Shown piece by piece: positions 32,778 to 41,076 of a DNA stretch of 64,000 nt (position 1 is its first letter; every line of letters starts with the position of its first letter). Under the pieces are notes generated by a model. The model was not told the DNA's origin, ran no database searches, and saw only the letters and a program-made list of their open reading frames with translations. Made by a program: the position numbers and the translations under genes. This DNA comes from Mycolicibacillus parakoreensis (GTDB taxonomy: Bacteria > Actinomycetota > Actinomycetes > Mycobacteriales > Mycobacteriaceae): assembly GCF_022370835.2 (NCBI RefSeq), contig NZ_CP092365.1, forward strand, positions 1,798,001-1,862,000, written 5' to 3'.

Positions 32778-34385
32778 ATGAGCACGAACTCGCGCCTCGC
32801 CCGCCGACTCGGCGCCGTCCTGGAGACCCTCACCGGCCAGGGCGCCCGACCCACCAGCACGCCCGCGTACGGGTCGTGGCTGCTCGGCCGGGTCTCCGAG
32901 CCCCAGCCGCGCCGGCGGGTGCGGCTGCAGGCGATCCTGACGATCTTCATCGTGGCCGCCAACCTGCTCGGTATCGGTGTGGCGATGCTGCTGGTCGCCG
33001 TCGCGTTCCCGGTCCCCAACGTGTTCCTCGACGCACCGGCCTGGCTGACGTTCGGGGTGGTGCCCGCCTACATCGCGTTCGCCCTGGTCACCGGGACCTT
33101 CTGGATCACCCGGCGCACCGTGCGGCGGCTGCGCTGGTCGATCGAGCAGAAGCCGCCGAACCGCACCGACCAGCGCAATATCGCCGCCGCGCCGTGGCGG
33201 GTGGCCCGCGGGGCGCTGGGGTTGTGGGCGATGGGTGCCGCCCTGCTGACCGTCCTCTACGGCCTGGTGGACACCCTGTTCATCCCCCAGGTGTTGTTCA
33301 CGATCGTGTTCAGCGGTGTGGTGGTCTCCACCGCGTGTTATCTGCTCACCGAGTTCGCGTTGCGTCCGGTGGCCGCCGCGGCGTTGGCCGCCGGTCCCCC
33401 GCAGCGCCGTTTCGCCACCCGCATCATGGGGCGCACCATGACGGTGTGGTTGCTCGGCTCCGGCGTCCCGGTGGTGGGCATCGCGCTGACCGCCTGGTTC
33501 GTCCTGCTGCTGCACAACATGAACAAAACCCAATTCGCTTGGGCGGTCATCATCTTGTCCGGGATGGCGCTGGTGTTCGGGTTCGTGTTGATGTGGATCC
33601 TGTCGTGGCTGACCGCCACCCCGGTGCGTGCGGTGCGCACCGCGATGCGCCGGGTCGAGCAGGGGGATCTGGACACCACCCTGGTGGTGTTCGACGGCAC
33701 CGAGTTGGGAGAACTGCAGCGCGGGTTCAACGCCATGGTCGACGGACTGCGCGAGCGCGAACGGCTGCGGGACCTGTTCGGCCGGCATGTCGGCCGTGAG
33801 GTCGCCGCCGCGGCCGCCGAGGCCGCACTGCCCGAACTCGGCGGCGAGGAGCGCCACGTGGCGGTGATCTTCGTCGACATCATCGGGTCCACCGAACTGA
33901 TCACCGGTCGGCCCGCCTCGGAGGTGGTGGCGCTGCTCAACCGGTTCTTCTCGGTCATCGTCGACGAGGTGGACCGCCACCACGGACTGGTCAACAAATT
34001 CGAGGGTGACGCCACGCTGGCGATCTTCGGCGCCCCGGTGGCCCTGGAGGCCCCCGAGGGCCACGCGCTGGCCGCCGCGCGCGCCATCTCGCACCGGCTG
34101 CGCGCCGAGGTCCCGGCGTGCCAGGCCGGAATCGGCGTGGCCGCCGGAGAGGCGGTCGCCGGCAACATCGGGGCACGGGAACGCTTCGAGTACACCGTGA
34201 TCGGCGAACCGGTCAACGAGGCGGCACGGCTGTGTGAGCTGGCCAAGACGATCCCCTGCCGCGTGCTGTCGACCAGCGACACCGTCGCCGGGGCCGGGGA
34301 GGACGAACGGGTGCACTGGTCGCGCGGTGAGACGGTGACGTTGCGCGGCTACGACGAGCCGGTGCACCTGGTGATGCCGTGCTGA
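32778..34385 (+). CDS. membrane-bound class III adenylate cyclase with HAMP domain
   Basis: A 535-residue protein with six membrane helices (about residues 50-280), a HAMP domain (TATPVRAVRTAMRRVEQGDLDT), and a C-terminal class IIIb cyclase domain. Catalytic elements include the metal-binding Asp of FVDIIGST, the second Asp and Lys in VNKFEGDATLAIFGAP, and the transition-state region VIGEPVNEAARL. It corresponds to the Rv1318c/Rv1319c/Rv1320c group, of which M. tuberculosis has three tandem copies; only one is present here. It lies next to nucS as in M. tuberculosis. It would make cAMP in response to an unknown membrane or pH-type signal. Confidence 0.92.
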   Translation: MSTNSRLARRLGAVLETLTGQGARPTSTPAYGSWLLGRVSEPQPRRRVRLQAILTIFIVAANLLGIGVAMLLVAVAFPVPNVFLDAPAWLTFGVVPAYIAFALVTGTFWITRRTVRRLRWSIEQKPPNRTDQRNIAAAPWRVARGALGLWAMGAALLTVLYGLVDTLFIPQVLFTIVFSGVVVSTACYLLTEFALRPVAAAALAAGPPQRRFATRIMGRTMTVWLLGSGVPVVGIALTAWFVLLLHNMNKTQFAWAVIILSGMALVFGFVLMWILSWLTATPVRAVRTAMRRVEQGDLDTTLVVFDGTELGELQRGFNAMVDGLRERERLRDLFGRHVGREVAAAAAEAALPELGGEERHVAVIFVDIIGSTELITGRPASEVVALLNRFFSVIVDEVDRHHGLVNKFEGDATLAIFGAPVALEAPEGHALAAARAISHRLRAEVPACQAGIGVAAGEAVAGNIGARERFEYTVIGEPVNEAARLCELAKTIPCRVLSTSDTVAGAGEDERVHWSRGETVTLRGYDEPVHLVMPC

Positions 34386-34415
34386 ACCGGCGCTGACCGG
34401 CAGCGCCGGGCGGAG

Positions 34416-35717
34416 TCAGCTCTCGCGGCCGGCCAGCCAGGCCTCGGCGGCGGTCACCGCATCCTCGCCGCTGTCGTAGACGGCCTCGCGCAGCGGCGAA
34501 TCCTTCGCGACCACCATGCCGTCCGGATCGACGAGGAAACCACGTTTGCCGACGGTCTGCAGGGTGGCCCCGAGCCCGGCCAGCAGGGCGCGGGCGACGT
34601 CGTTGATGTCGTCGGCACGCGAGACGTCGAGGATCGCGGCGGCGAAATGCTCACGTTGAGCGGTGGCGGTGCGCACCACCCGCTCGGCGCCCGCGAACAG
34701 CAGATCCCCGTGCACCTCGTAGACTCGGATCCCGGCCCCGCGGTCCGGCAGGTCGTACACCGCCCGCAGGGTGGAGCGGGACTCCTCGGTGACGTTGAGG
34801 AAGTGCAGACCCAACTGTGCGGACAGGCTGCGGCACACCCGCACTCCCCGGACACTGTTTCCCTTGGGGCCCACGCGCGGTGAGTAGACCCCGATCCCGA
34901 GCTGACCGGGCAGCACCGCGACGATCCCGCCGCCGACGCCGCTTTTCGCCGGCATCCCCACCGCGGTCACCCAGTCGCCGGCCATGTCGTACATGCCGCA
35001 GGTCAGCATGACGCTGAGGGTGCGCCGGACCACCGCGGTATCGATCACCCGCCGGCCGGTGGCCGGGTTGATCCCGGTGCGGGCCAACGTCGCACCCATG
35101 CGGGCCAGGTCGGTGCTGGTGACCTTCAGCGAGCATTGGCGATAGTAGACGTCGAGCACCTCGTCGGGATCGCCGTCGAGCACCCCGAAACTGTCCAACA
35201 TGTAGGCGATGGCCCGGTTGCGGCTGCCGGCGGCGCGCTCCGAGCGGTAGACCGCCTCATCGACGTCGAGGGGGCGGCCCACACACGCGGAGTAGAAGTC
35301 GCGGATGAGGGCGAAACGGGCGTCGGGGTCGGCGGCCGGGATCAACGAAACCGCGGTGATCGCACCGGCGTTGATCATCGGGTTCTTCGGCGCCTTGGTG
35401 TCGTTGTCGACGCTGATCTCGTTGAAGGCCTCCCCGGTCGGTTCCACGCCGAGCCGCTCGTCGACCGCGTCCGCGCCGATCAACTCCAACGCCAACGCGT
35501 AGGTGAACGGTTTGGAGATCGACTGCAGTGTGAACTCCACGTCGGCGTCGCCGCTGCGATAGACGTAGCCGTCGGACGAGGACAGAGCCAGCCCGAACCC
35601 GTCGGGGTTCACCCGGGTCAACTCTGGTATGTAGTCGGCCGGCGCGCCCTCGGTGATCTCGGTGTGCTCAGCAAGGATTCGATCCAGGTAGTTCTGCACC
35701 AGATCGGTCACGAGCAC
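34416..35717 (-). CDS. glsA: glutaminase with C-terminal STAS domain
   Basis: A 433-residue serine-dependent glutaminase converting glutamine to glutamate and ammonia. The beta-lactamase-like fold shows the Ser-x-x-Lys nucleophile in QSISKPFTYA, with INAGAI, the Tyr-rich YYRQCS segment and GMPAKSGVGGG. Residues after about 310 form a STAS-like domain (GAGIRVYEVHGDLLFAG ... ILDVSRADDIND), which is a common fusion in actinobacterial GlsA. It ends 30 nt from the convergent adenylate cyclase. It lies 36 nt downstream of the ectoine-type cluster on the same strand and could be read through from it. Confidence 0.93.
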   Translation of the reverse strand: MLVTDLVQNYLDRILAEHTEITEGAPADYIPELTRVNPDGFGLALSSSDGYVYRSGDADVEFTLQSISKPFTYALALELIGADAVDERLGVEPTGEAFNEISVDNDTKAPKNPMINAGAITAVSLIPAADPDARFALIRDFYSACVGRPLDVDEAVYRSERAAGSRNRAIAYMLDSFGVLDGDPDEVLDVYYRQCSLKVTSTDLARMGATLARTGINPATGRRVIDTAVVRRTLSVMLTCGMYDMAGDWVTAVGMPAKSGVGGGIVAVLPGQLGIGVYSPRVGPKGNSVRGVRVCRSLSAQLGLHFLNVTEESRSTLRAVYDLPDRGAGIRVYEVHGDLLFAGAERVVRTATAQREHFAAAILDVSRADDINDVARALLAGLGATLQTVGKRGFLVDPDGMVVAKDSPLREAVYDSGEDAVTAAEAWLAGRES

Positions 35718-35753
35718 CGATGGTAGCGCCCACGGTGCGGCGCGGGCGGGCCA

Positions 35754-37136
35754 CTACCGGCGTTTGGGGCCGATCCACACCTGCTGGGCGTTGACGAACT
35801 CGTGGATGCCGTGACGGCCCAGCTCGCGTCCGTACCCGGAGCGTTTCACCCCGCCGCTGGGCAGCCGCGGATCGGTCTTGACGATGCCGTTGATCGCGAC
35901 CTGCCCGGTCACCAGCTCGCGGGCCAGGGCCTCGGCGCGCTGCGGGGTGCTCCAGATGCTGGCGGCCAAGCCGTAGGGGGTGTCGTTGGCGATCGACAGT
36001 GCCTGCTCGGCGTCCTCGACGGCGAGCACCGCCGCGACCGGGCCGAACGTCTCCTCGGCGCAGGCGGTCATGCCCGGGCTCACCTCGGTCAGCAGGGTCA
36101 CCGGGTAGAAATAGCCCGGTCCGGACGGCATCGTGCCGCCGAGCACGCACTGCGCCCCGGCGGCGACGGTCTCGGTGACCTGCCGGTGCAGGTTGTCGCG
36201 GAGATCGGCGCGGGCGATCGGACCGACCTGTACCGCCTCGTCGCGGGGGTCGCCGACGGTGAGCGCGCCCAGTCGCTCGCGCAGCAGCGCGACGAACTCG
36301 TCGTGCACGCCGTGCTCGACGATGAGCCGTTTGGCGGCGATGCAGGATTGGCCGGCGTTGATGGTCCGCGACAGCGCGATCACGTCCGCGGCCGCGGACA
36401 GGTCGGCGTCGGCGAGCACGATCGCCGGGTCCGAGCCGCCCAACTCCAGCACCGCCGGTTTGATCTCACTGGCGGCGATCGCGGCCACGGCCGCGCCGGC
36501 CCGATCGGAGCCGGTGAACGAGACCGCGGCGATCCGCCGATCCCGGATCACCGCCTCCACAGCGGGGGTGGCCGCCAGCAGTGTCTGGAACACCCCCTCG
36601 GGTGCGCCGGCGGCGGTGAACGCCTCGGCGATCGCCGCTCCGCACCCCGGGACGTGGGGGTCGGGTTTCATCACCGCGGTGTTGCCGGCCATCAGGGCGG
36701 GCGCGCAGAACCGGAACGCCAACCAGAACGGCGCGTTCCACGGCAGGATGCCCAGTACCGGCCCGAGCGGCAGGTACTGGACGTAGCTGCGGGTGGCGTC
36801 GGAGTCGATGTGATCGTCGGCGAGGTAGGCGGTGCCGAACTCGGCGTAGTGCTCCGCGGCCCACGCGGCCTTGTCCACCTCGCCGCGCGCCTCCCCGATC
36901 GGTTTGCCCATCTCCTCGGTCATCAACATCGCGAAATCCTCACGCCGCCGCCGCAATTCGTCGGCCACCGCGTTCAGCAGCGCGGCCCGTTGGGCGAAGT
37001 CGGTGCGCCGCCAGGAGTCGAACGCCGTCTCGGCGCGTGCCAGGGTCTGTTCGATCTGCGCGCCGGATGCCGCCGGCACCTCGCGGATCACCGCCCCGGT
37101 GGAAGGGTCGATGGCGGTCAGGGTGGAGTCGGTCAC
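35754..37136 (-). CDS. doeC: aspartate-semialdehyde-type aldehyde dehydrogenase (DoeC-like)
   Basis: A 460-residue NAD(P)-dependent aldehyde dehydrogenase. It contains LGILPWNAPFWLAFRF, SFTGSDRAGAAVAA, the Glu in AVLELGGSDPAIV and the catalytic Cys in NAGQSCIAAKR. On its own it looks like a succinate-semialdehyde dehydrogenase (GabD2-like). In context, as the last gene after a transaminase, an ectoine-hydrolase-like enzyme and an M20 deacetylase, oxidation of L-aspartate beta-semialdehyde to aspartate is the best inference (DoeC role in Halomonas). It begins 27 nt after the M24 gene. The symbol rests on context. Confidence 0.8.
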   Translation of the reverse strand: MTDSTLTAIDPSTGAVIREVPAASGAQIEQTLARAETAFDSWRRTDFAQRAALLNAVADELRRRREDFAMLMTEEMGKPIGEARGEVDKAAWAAEHYAEFGTAYLADDHIDSDATRSYVQYLPLGPVLGILPWNAPFWLAFRFCAPALMAGNTAVMKPDPHVPGCGAAIAEAFTAAGAPEGVFQTLLAATPAVEAVIRDRRIAAVSFTGSDRAGAAVAAIAASEIKPAVLELGGSDPAIVLADADLSAAADVIALSRTINAGQSCIAAKRLIVEHGVHDEFVALLRERLGALTVGDPRDEAVQVGPIARADLRDNLHRQVTETVAAGAQCVLGGTMPSGPGYFYPVTLLTEVSPGMTACAEETFGPVAAVLAVEDAEQALSIANDTPYGLAASIWSTPQRAEALARELVTGQVAINGIVKTDPRLPSGGVKRSGYGRELGRHGIHEFVNAQQVWIGPKRR

Positions 37137-37163
37137 GGCCTCTCCTTCTGCGTGGTCGAGTGG

Positions 37164-38411
37164 TCAGGGCGCGGGGTTTTCGGCCGTTTCGGTATCGGAG
37201 ACGGCGCTGAGCACCGTCGGCCCGCCGGTGGTCTCCGGACCGATGCCGTGTTCGTGGACGGTGAAGTCCTCACCGATGGTGAAAAACGATTCGCAGCCGT
37301 GGTCGGTGATGCGCAGGGTGTCGGAGATCCCGACGGTTTTGTCGCCGTCGACTCCCCACATCCACGGGATGATGTGAAACGTCATGCCGGGTTCCAGCGC
37401 GGTGAAATCACCCGGGTTCAGACTCAAGATGTAGCCCTCGTCCCACGACGGCGGGAACGCGATCCCGATCGAATACCCGGACCGGGTGATCAGCCGCCCG
37501 TCGACGGTGTTGTCGGAGATGACGCGGCGCACCACCGAGTCGGCGTCGGAGACGGTCATGCCCGGGCCCATCAGCGACCGCAGCTCGGCGAGCGCCAGCT
37601 TCATCCGTTCCTGGGCCTGAAACAGCGACGGGCTCAGCTCGCCGTTGACCACGGTGCGCATCAGGGCGGTGTGGTAGCGGCGATAGCATCCACCGACCTC
37701 GAGGAAGACATGCTCGCCGGGTTCGATCGTGCGGCCCTCCCAGGTGGCGTGCCCGATCATCGTGCGCGGCCCCGAGGTGACATACGGCATGACGGCGGGA
37801 AACTCCCCGCCGGCGCGGAACATGGCCGAACTGATCGCCGCGGCCACGTCGTTCTCGGTGTTGCCGGGCAACGCGGCCTCCAGCCCGGCGGCCATCCCGG
37901 CCTCGGCGGCCCGGGCGGCCAGACGCATCACCGCGATCTCGGCGTCGGATTTGCGCGCCCGGCCGGCCTCGACGATGCCGAAGCAGTCCATCAGCACACC
38001 CTGCTGAAACGAGGTGTGCACCCGGTCCTGCTGGTAGGCGGGGAAGAAATAGCTGTTGCGTTCGTAGCCGACCCGCTTGGTGCCCAACCCGATCTGTTTG
38101 AGGGTGAGCACCAACTCCTGGATCGCGTCCCCGGTGTCGGGGTAGGGCCGGGTGCGCTCCACCCAGGTCCGGGCGAGCACGTTGGACTCCTCCATCTCGC
38201 GGGTGATCATCACCGGCTCGTCGTCGAGCGGGACGACCAGCGCCTGGAAGAACGAGTACCCGGTGGTCTGATAATCGGTGAGATACATCAGGTTCTCCGG
38301 GTCGGTGATCACCACCGCGTCGAGGTTGCGCCGTTCCATGCGTTCGCGCAGTTCGGTGAGCCGGCGCTGATATTCGGCCGGCTCGAAGGTCATGTCGTCG
38401 CGGATCTTCAT
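37164..38411 (-). CDS. doeA: M24-family ectoine hydrolase (DoeA/EutD-like)
   Basis: A 415-residue pita-bread-fold protein of the M24 (creatinase/aminopeptidase P) superfamily, with the creatinase N domain (FEPAEYQRRLTELRERMERRNLDAVV begins it) and the catalytic domain (PGNTENDVAAAI, GHATWEGRTIEPGEHVFLEVGGCYRRYHTALMRTV). Sequence features such as LMYLTDYQTTGYSFFQAL and the long VGYERNSYFFPAYQQDR resemble ectoine hydrolases, which open the ectoine ring to N-alpha-acetyl-L-2,4-diaminobutyrate. The assignment relies strongly on its neighbours: transaminase upstream (4-nt overlap) and M20 deacetylase. A proline dipeptidase is the alternative if the context is misleading. Confidence 0.75.
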   Translation of the reverse strand: MKIRDDMTFEPAEYQRRLTELRERMERRNLDAVVITDPENLMYLTDYQTTGYSFFQALVVPLDDEPVMITREMEESNVLARTWVERTRPYPDTGDAIQELVLTLKQIGLGTKRVGYERNSYFFPAYQQDRVHTSFQQGVLMDCFGIVEAGRARKSDAEIAVMRLAARAAEAGMAAGLEAALPGNTENDVAAAISSAMFRAGGEFPAVMPYVTSGPRTMIGHATWEGRTIEPGEHVFLEVGGCYRRYHTALMRTVVNGELSPSLFQAQERMKLALAELRSLMGPGMTVSDADSVVRRVISDNTVDGRLITRSGYSIGIAFPPSWDEGYILSLNPGDFTALEPGMTFHIIPWMWGVDGDKTVGISDTLRITDHGCESFFTIGEDFTVHEHGIGPETTGGPTVLSAVSDTETAENPAP

Positions 38412-39676
38412 GCGCCGGCGGCCCCCGACACCGCGGCGGCGACCCCGTCGGCGAGGGTCTGTAGTCCCTCGGTCAGATCATCGTCGGGGATGGTCAGCGG
38501 CGGAATCAGTTTGAGCACCCGTCCGCCCGAGCCGCACGGACCCACCAGCAGGCCGTGCTCAAAGCAGTGTGCCTGCACCGCTTTGGCCAGCGCGCCGTCG
38601 CCGAGATCGAGCCCTTGCAGCATGCCGCGCCCGCGCACCTCCCAGTCCCGGTCGGGGTGGGCGGCGGTGATCCGGGTGAGCGCATCGCGCATCGTCTCGC
38701 CCTTGGCGGCCACCGCGGTCATCAAGGTGTCGTCGGTGAAGTACTCCAGCGCGACGGTGCCGGCCACCATCGACAGGCCTTGGCCGCGGAAGGTGCCGGT
38801 GTGCGCGCCGGGGGCCCAATGCGCGTCGTGTTCGGGCTTGTTGAGGGTGACCGCGATCGGGGTGCCGTAGCCGCCGAGGCCCTTGGCCAAGGTGATGATG
38901 TCGGGGTCCAGGCCCATGCCATCGAAGCTGAAGTAGCTTCCGGTGCGGCCCACCCCGGCCTGGATGTCGTCGATGACGAACAGCGCGCCGACCTCGCGGG
39001 CCAGGTCCTGGATCTGGTGCAGCCAGTCGCCGCTGGCGACGTTGACCCCGCCCTCGGCCTGCACCACCTCCACCAGGAACGCCGCCGGGGCGCTCAGTCC
39101 ACTGGATCCGTCGGCCAGGGCCGCGGCGTAGTCGGCGAGTGCGGTCTTGCCGCCGGGGGCGGTCTCGAACGGCAGCCGGACCACGTCGCGCAGCGGCACC
39201 CCCGCCCAGCGGCGGAACGCGTCGTTGGCGGTCGCCGACAGCGACGCCAGCGTCATGCCGTGGAAGCCGTGGCTGAACGCCACCACCTCGCGGCGGCCGG
39301 TGACCAGTCGGGCCAGTTTGAGCGCGGCCTCCACCGCGTTGGTGCCGGTCGGACCGGTGAACTGCATCCGGTAGTCCAGCCCGCGCGGCGCCAGGATCAC
39401 GTCGTGGAACCGGGTGAGGAACTCCCGTTTTGTACTGGTGTACAAGTCCAGCCCGTGGGCGATGCCGTCGGCCTGCAGGAAGTCGATGAGTGCCTGTTTC
39501 ATCCGCGGGTCGTTGTGCCCGAAGTTGAGCACGCCGGCACCGGCGAAGAAGTCGATGTAGCCACGGCCGTCCTCGTCGGTGAGCCGCGCGTTCGACGCCG
39601 AGGTGAACACCGTCGGAAACGATCGGCAATACGAGCGGACCTCCGACTCGTAGTTCTCGAAGGCGCTGATGTCCAT
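38408..39676 (-). CDS. doeD: diaminobutyrate-2-oxoglutarate aminotransferase (DoeD/EctB-like)
   Basis: A 422-residue class III PLP aminotransferase. It begins FENYESEVRSYCRSFPTVF, the sequence typical of EctB-like enzymes, and has FTGPTGTNAVEAALKLAR, SHGFHGMTLASLSAT, DDIQAGVGRTG and the PLP Lys in TLAKGLGGYGTP. It interconverts L-2,4-diaminobutyrate and aspartate beta-semialdehyde. No ectA or ectC is present, and the surrounding genes are hydrolytic, so the degradative direction is inferred. Starts 25 nt after the M20 gene, ends in a 4-nt overlap with the M24 gene. Shine-Dalgarno GAGGAGG precedes ATG 39676. Confidence 0.85.
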   Translation of the reverse strand: MDISAFENYESEVRSYCRSFPTVFTSASNARLTDEDGRGYIDFFAGAGVLNFGHNDPRMKQALIDFLQADGIAHGLDLYTSTKREFLTRFHDVILAPRGLDYRMQFTGPTGTNAVEAALKLARLVTGRREVVAFSHGFHGMTLASLSATANDAFRRWAGVPLRDVVRLPFETAPGGKTALADYAAALADGSSGLSAPAAFLVEVVQAEGGVNVASGDWLHQIQDLAREVGALFVIDDIQAGVGRTGSYFSFDGMGLDPDIITLAKGLGGYGTPIAVTLNKPEHDAHWAPGAHTGTFRGQGLSMVAGTVALEYFTDDTLMTAVAAKGETMRDALTRITAAHPDRDWEVRGRGMLQGLDLGDGALAKAVQAHCFEHGLLVGPCGSGGRVLKLIPPLTIPDDDLTEGLQTLADGVAAAVSGAAGA

Positions 39677-39701
39677 GTGTCTCCTCCTCGGGGTGGGTGG
39701 G

Positions 39702-40934
39702 TTAGCCGGTCTCGATATCGGGCGCCGGCGGCGGGGGCGCCCCGGTCAGTTCGATCAACACCCGCGCGGCCGGGTCGATCAGCGCGTCGTTGAAGTCGTA
39801 GCGGGAGCTGTGCAGCGCCGCCGCCCGCGCCGGCGGCTCCGGGCCGCCGCCGATCAGGGCGAACGCCCCCGGTATCTGCTGCAGGTAGTAGCTGAAGTCC
39901 TCCGAGGCCATCACCGGGGCGCCCACCGCGTGGTCGGCCCACCCGGCGCCGACCACCGAGCTCAGCGCGGCCCGCAGTTCGGCGGCCGGCCCGCGGTGGT
40001 TCACCGTCGCCGCGTAGCGCGCGGCGGTGGTGACCTCGGCGTGCACTCCGTGGGCCGCGGCGGTGTCGGTGGCGATCTGGCGGATCGCGGCGAACACCTC
40101 GTCGCGCACGGCGAGATCCGGGACCCGGATACTGCCGGCCAGCGCGGCCTGCTCGGGGGTGACGGTGGCCGCCGACACCGCCTCCAGCGACGTCACCGCG
40201 AGCACCGCCGGTACCTGCGGGGCGACCCGACGCGCCACCACCTGCTGCAACGCCACGGTGACCGCGGCGGCGGCCAGCACCGGGTCGCGGGTGGCCTCCG
40301 GTTGGGAGGCGTGCCCGCCCCGGCCGTGCAGCTCCACCCGGAACGTGCCGTTGGCGGCCATCACCGGGCCGTCGGGGCACAGGGCCAGGCCCTGCGGCAG
40401 CGCCGGCCAGTTGTGCCATCCGAAGATCACGTCCACCGCGCGGGCGTGCGGCGAGCCCGCGGGTGCGTCCAGACAGCCGTCCTCGATCATGCGGGCGGCG
40501 CCGTGCCCGCCCTCCTCGGCCGGTTGGAACAGCAGCGTCACCGGCCCGGGCAGGGCGTCGCGGTGCGCGCCGAGCCAGTGCGCGACCGCGATGAGGGTGG
40601 CGGTGTGCCCGTCGTGGCCGCAGGCGTGCATGGTGCCCTCGATCTGCGAGGCGTGGGCCAGTCCGGTCTGTTCGGCGATCGGCAACGCATCGAGGTCGGC
40701 GCGCAGCGCCACATGCCGTCCGCCCGCCTGCGGTGCCAGCGTGGCGACCGTGCCGGTATCCGCGCAGCGCCGCCAGTCGATCTGCGCGGTGTCGAGGATC
40801 TCGCGCACCGTGGCGGCCGTCTCGCGCTCCGCCCAGGCGGTTTCGGGACGGCGGTGCAGGTCGTGGCGGAGTCGCCGCGCCGCGGCCACGGTCTCGGGCC
40901 AGGATGTAGTTATCGGACCTCCTCGGTTCGCCAC
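39702..40934 (-). CDS. doeB: M20-family N-acetyl-diaminobutyrate deacetylase (DoeB2-like)
   Basis: A 410-residue amidohydrolase of the M20D/HipO type. Metal and catalytic residues are visible: ALRADLDALPI, MHACGHDGHTATLI, QPAEEGGHGAARM and the C-terminal HSSRYDFNDALI. It would remove acetate from N-alpha-acetyl-L-2,4-diaminobutyrate. It is the first gene of the four-gene minus-strand cluster. The exact start is uncertain: GTG 40934 is followed after four codons by a GAGGAGG sequence without a canonical start at normal spacing, and the next GTG (40889) begins just before the conserved ARRLRHDLHRRPE. General amino-acid N-acyl hydrolase is the alternative. Confidence 0.78.
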   Translation of the reverse strand: MANRGGPITTSWPETVAAARRLRHDLHRRPETAWAERETAATVREILDTAQIDWRRCADTGTVATLAPQAGGRHVALRADLDALPIAEQTGLAHASQIEGTMHACGHDGHTATLIAVAHWLGAHRDALPGPVTLLFQPAEEGGHGAARMIEDGCLDAPAGSPHARAVDVIFGWHNWPALPQGLALCPDGPVMAANGTFRVELHGRGGHASQPEATRDPVLAAAAVTVALQQVVARRVAPQVPAVLAVTSLEAVSAATVTPEQAALAGSIRVPDLAVRDEVFAAIRQIATDTAAAHGVHAEVTTAARYAATVNHRGPAAELRAALSSVVGAGWADHAVGAPVMASEDFSYYLQQIPGAFALIGGGPEPPARAAALHSSRYDFNDALIDPAARVLIELTGAPPPPAPDIETG

Positions 40935-41076
40935 CCATCTCGGTCACCTGCCAACCTACGCCGCTTCGCGCCGCCCCACCCCCCGAAACGCCGCGGAGCA
41001 CGGCGTCGACCCGCCCCGGGACAGCCATGTCGGTTTTCCGCTAGCGCATCGGGTCGCAACCTGCCATTCTCAAAGA

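Noticed and set aside
37164..38411. M24 protein as a proline dipeptidase (PepQ)
   Set aside because: Possible by fold alone, but the operon partners (EctB-like transaminase, M20 deacetylase, aldehyde dehydrogenase) fit ectoine breakdown better. Kept as the alternative in the annotation.
35802..38870. Very long open frame on the plus strand (over 1,000 codons) opposite the ectoine-type genes
   Set aside because: It is antisense to clearly homologous enzymes and its translation is Arg/Gly/His/Val-rich without any family motif; high G/C content removes stop codons from the opposite strand.
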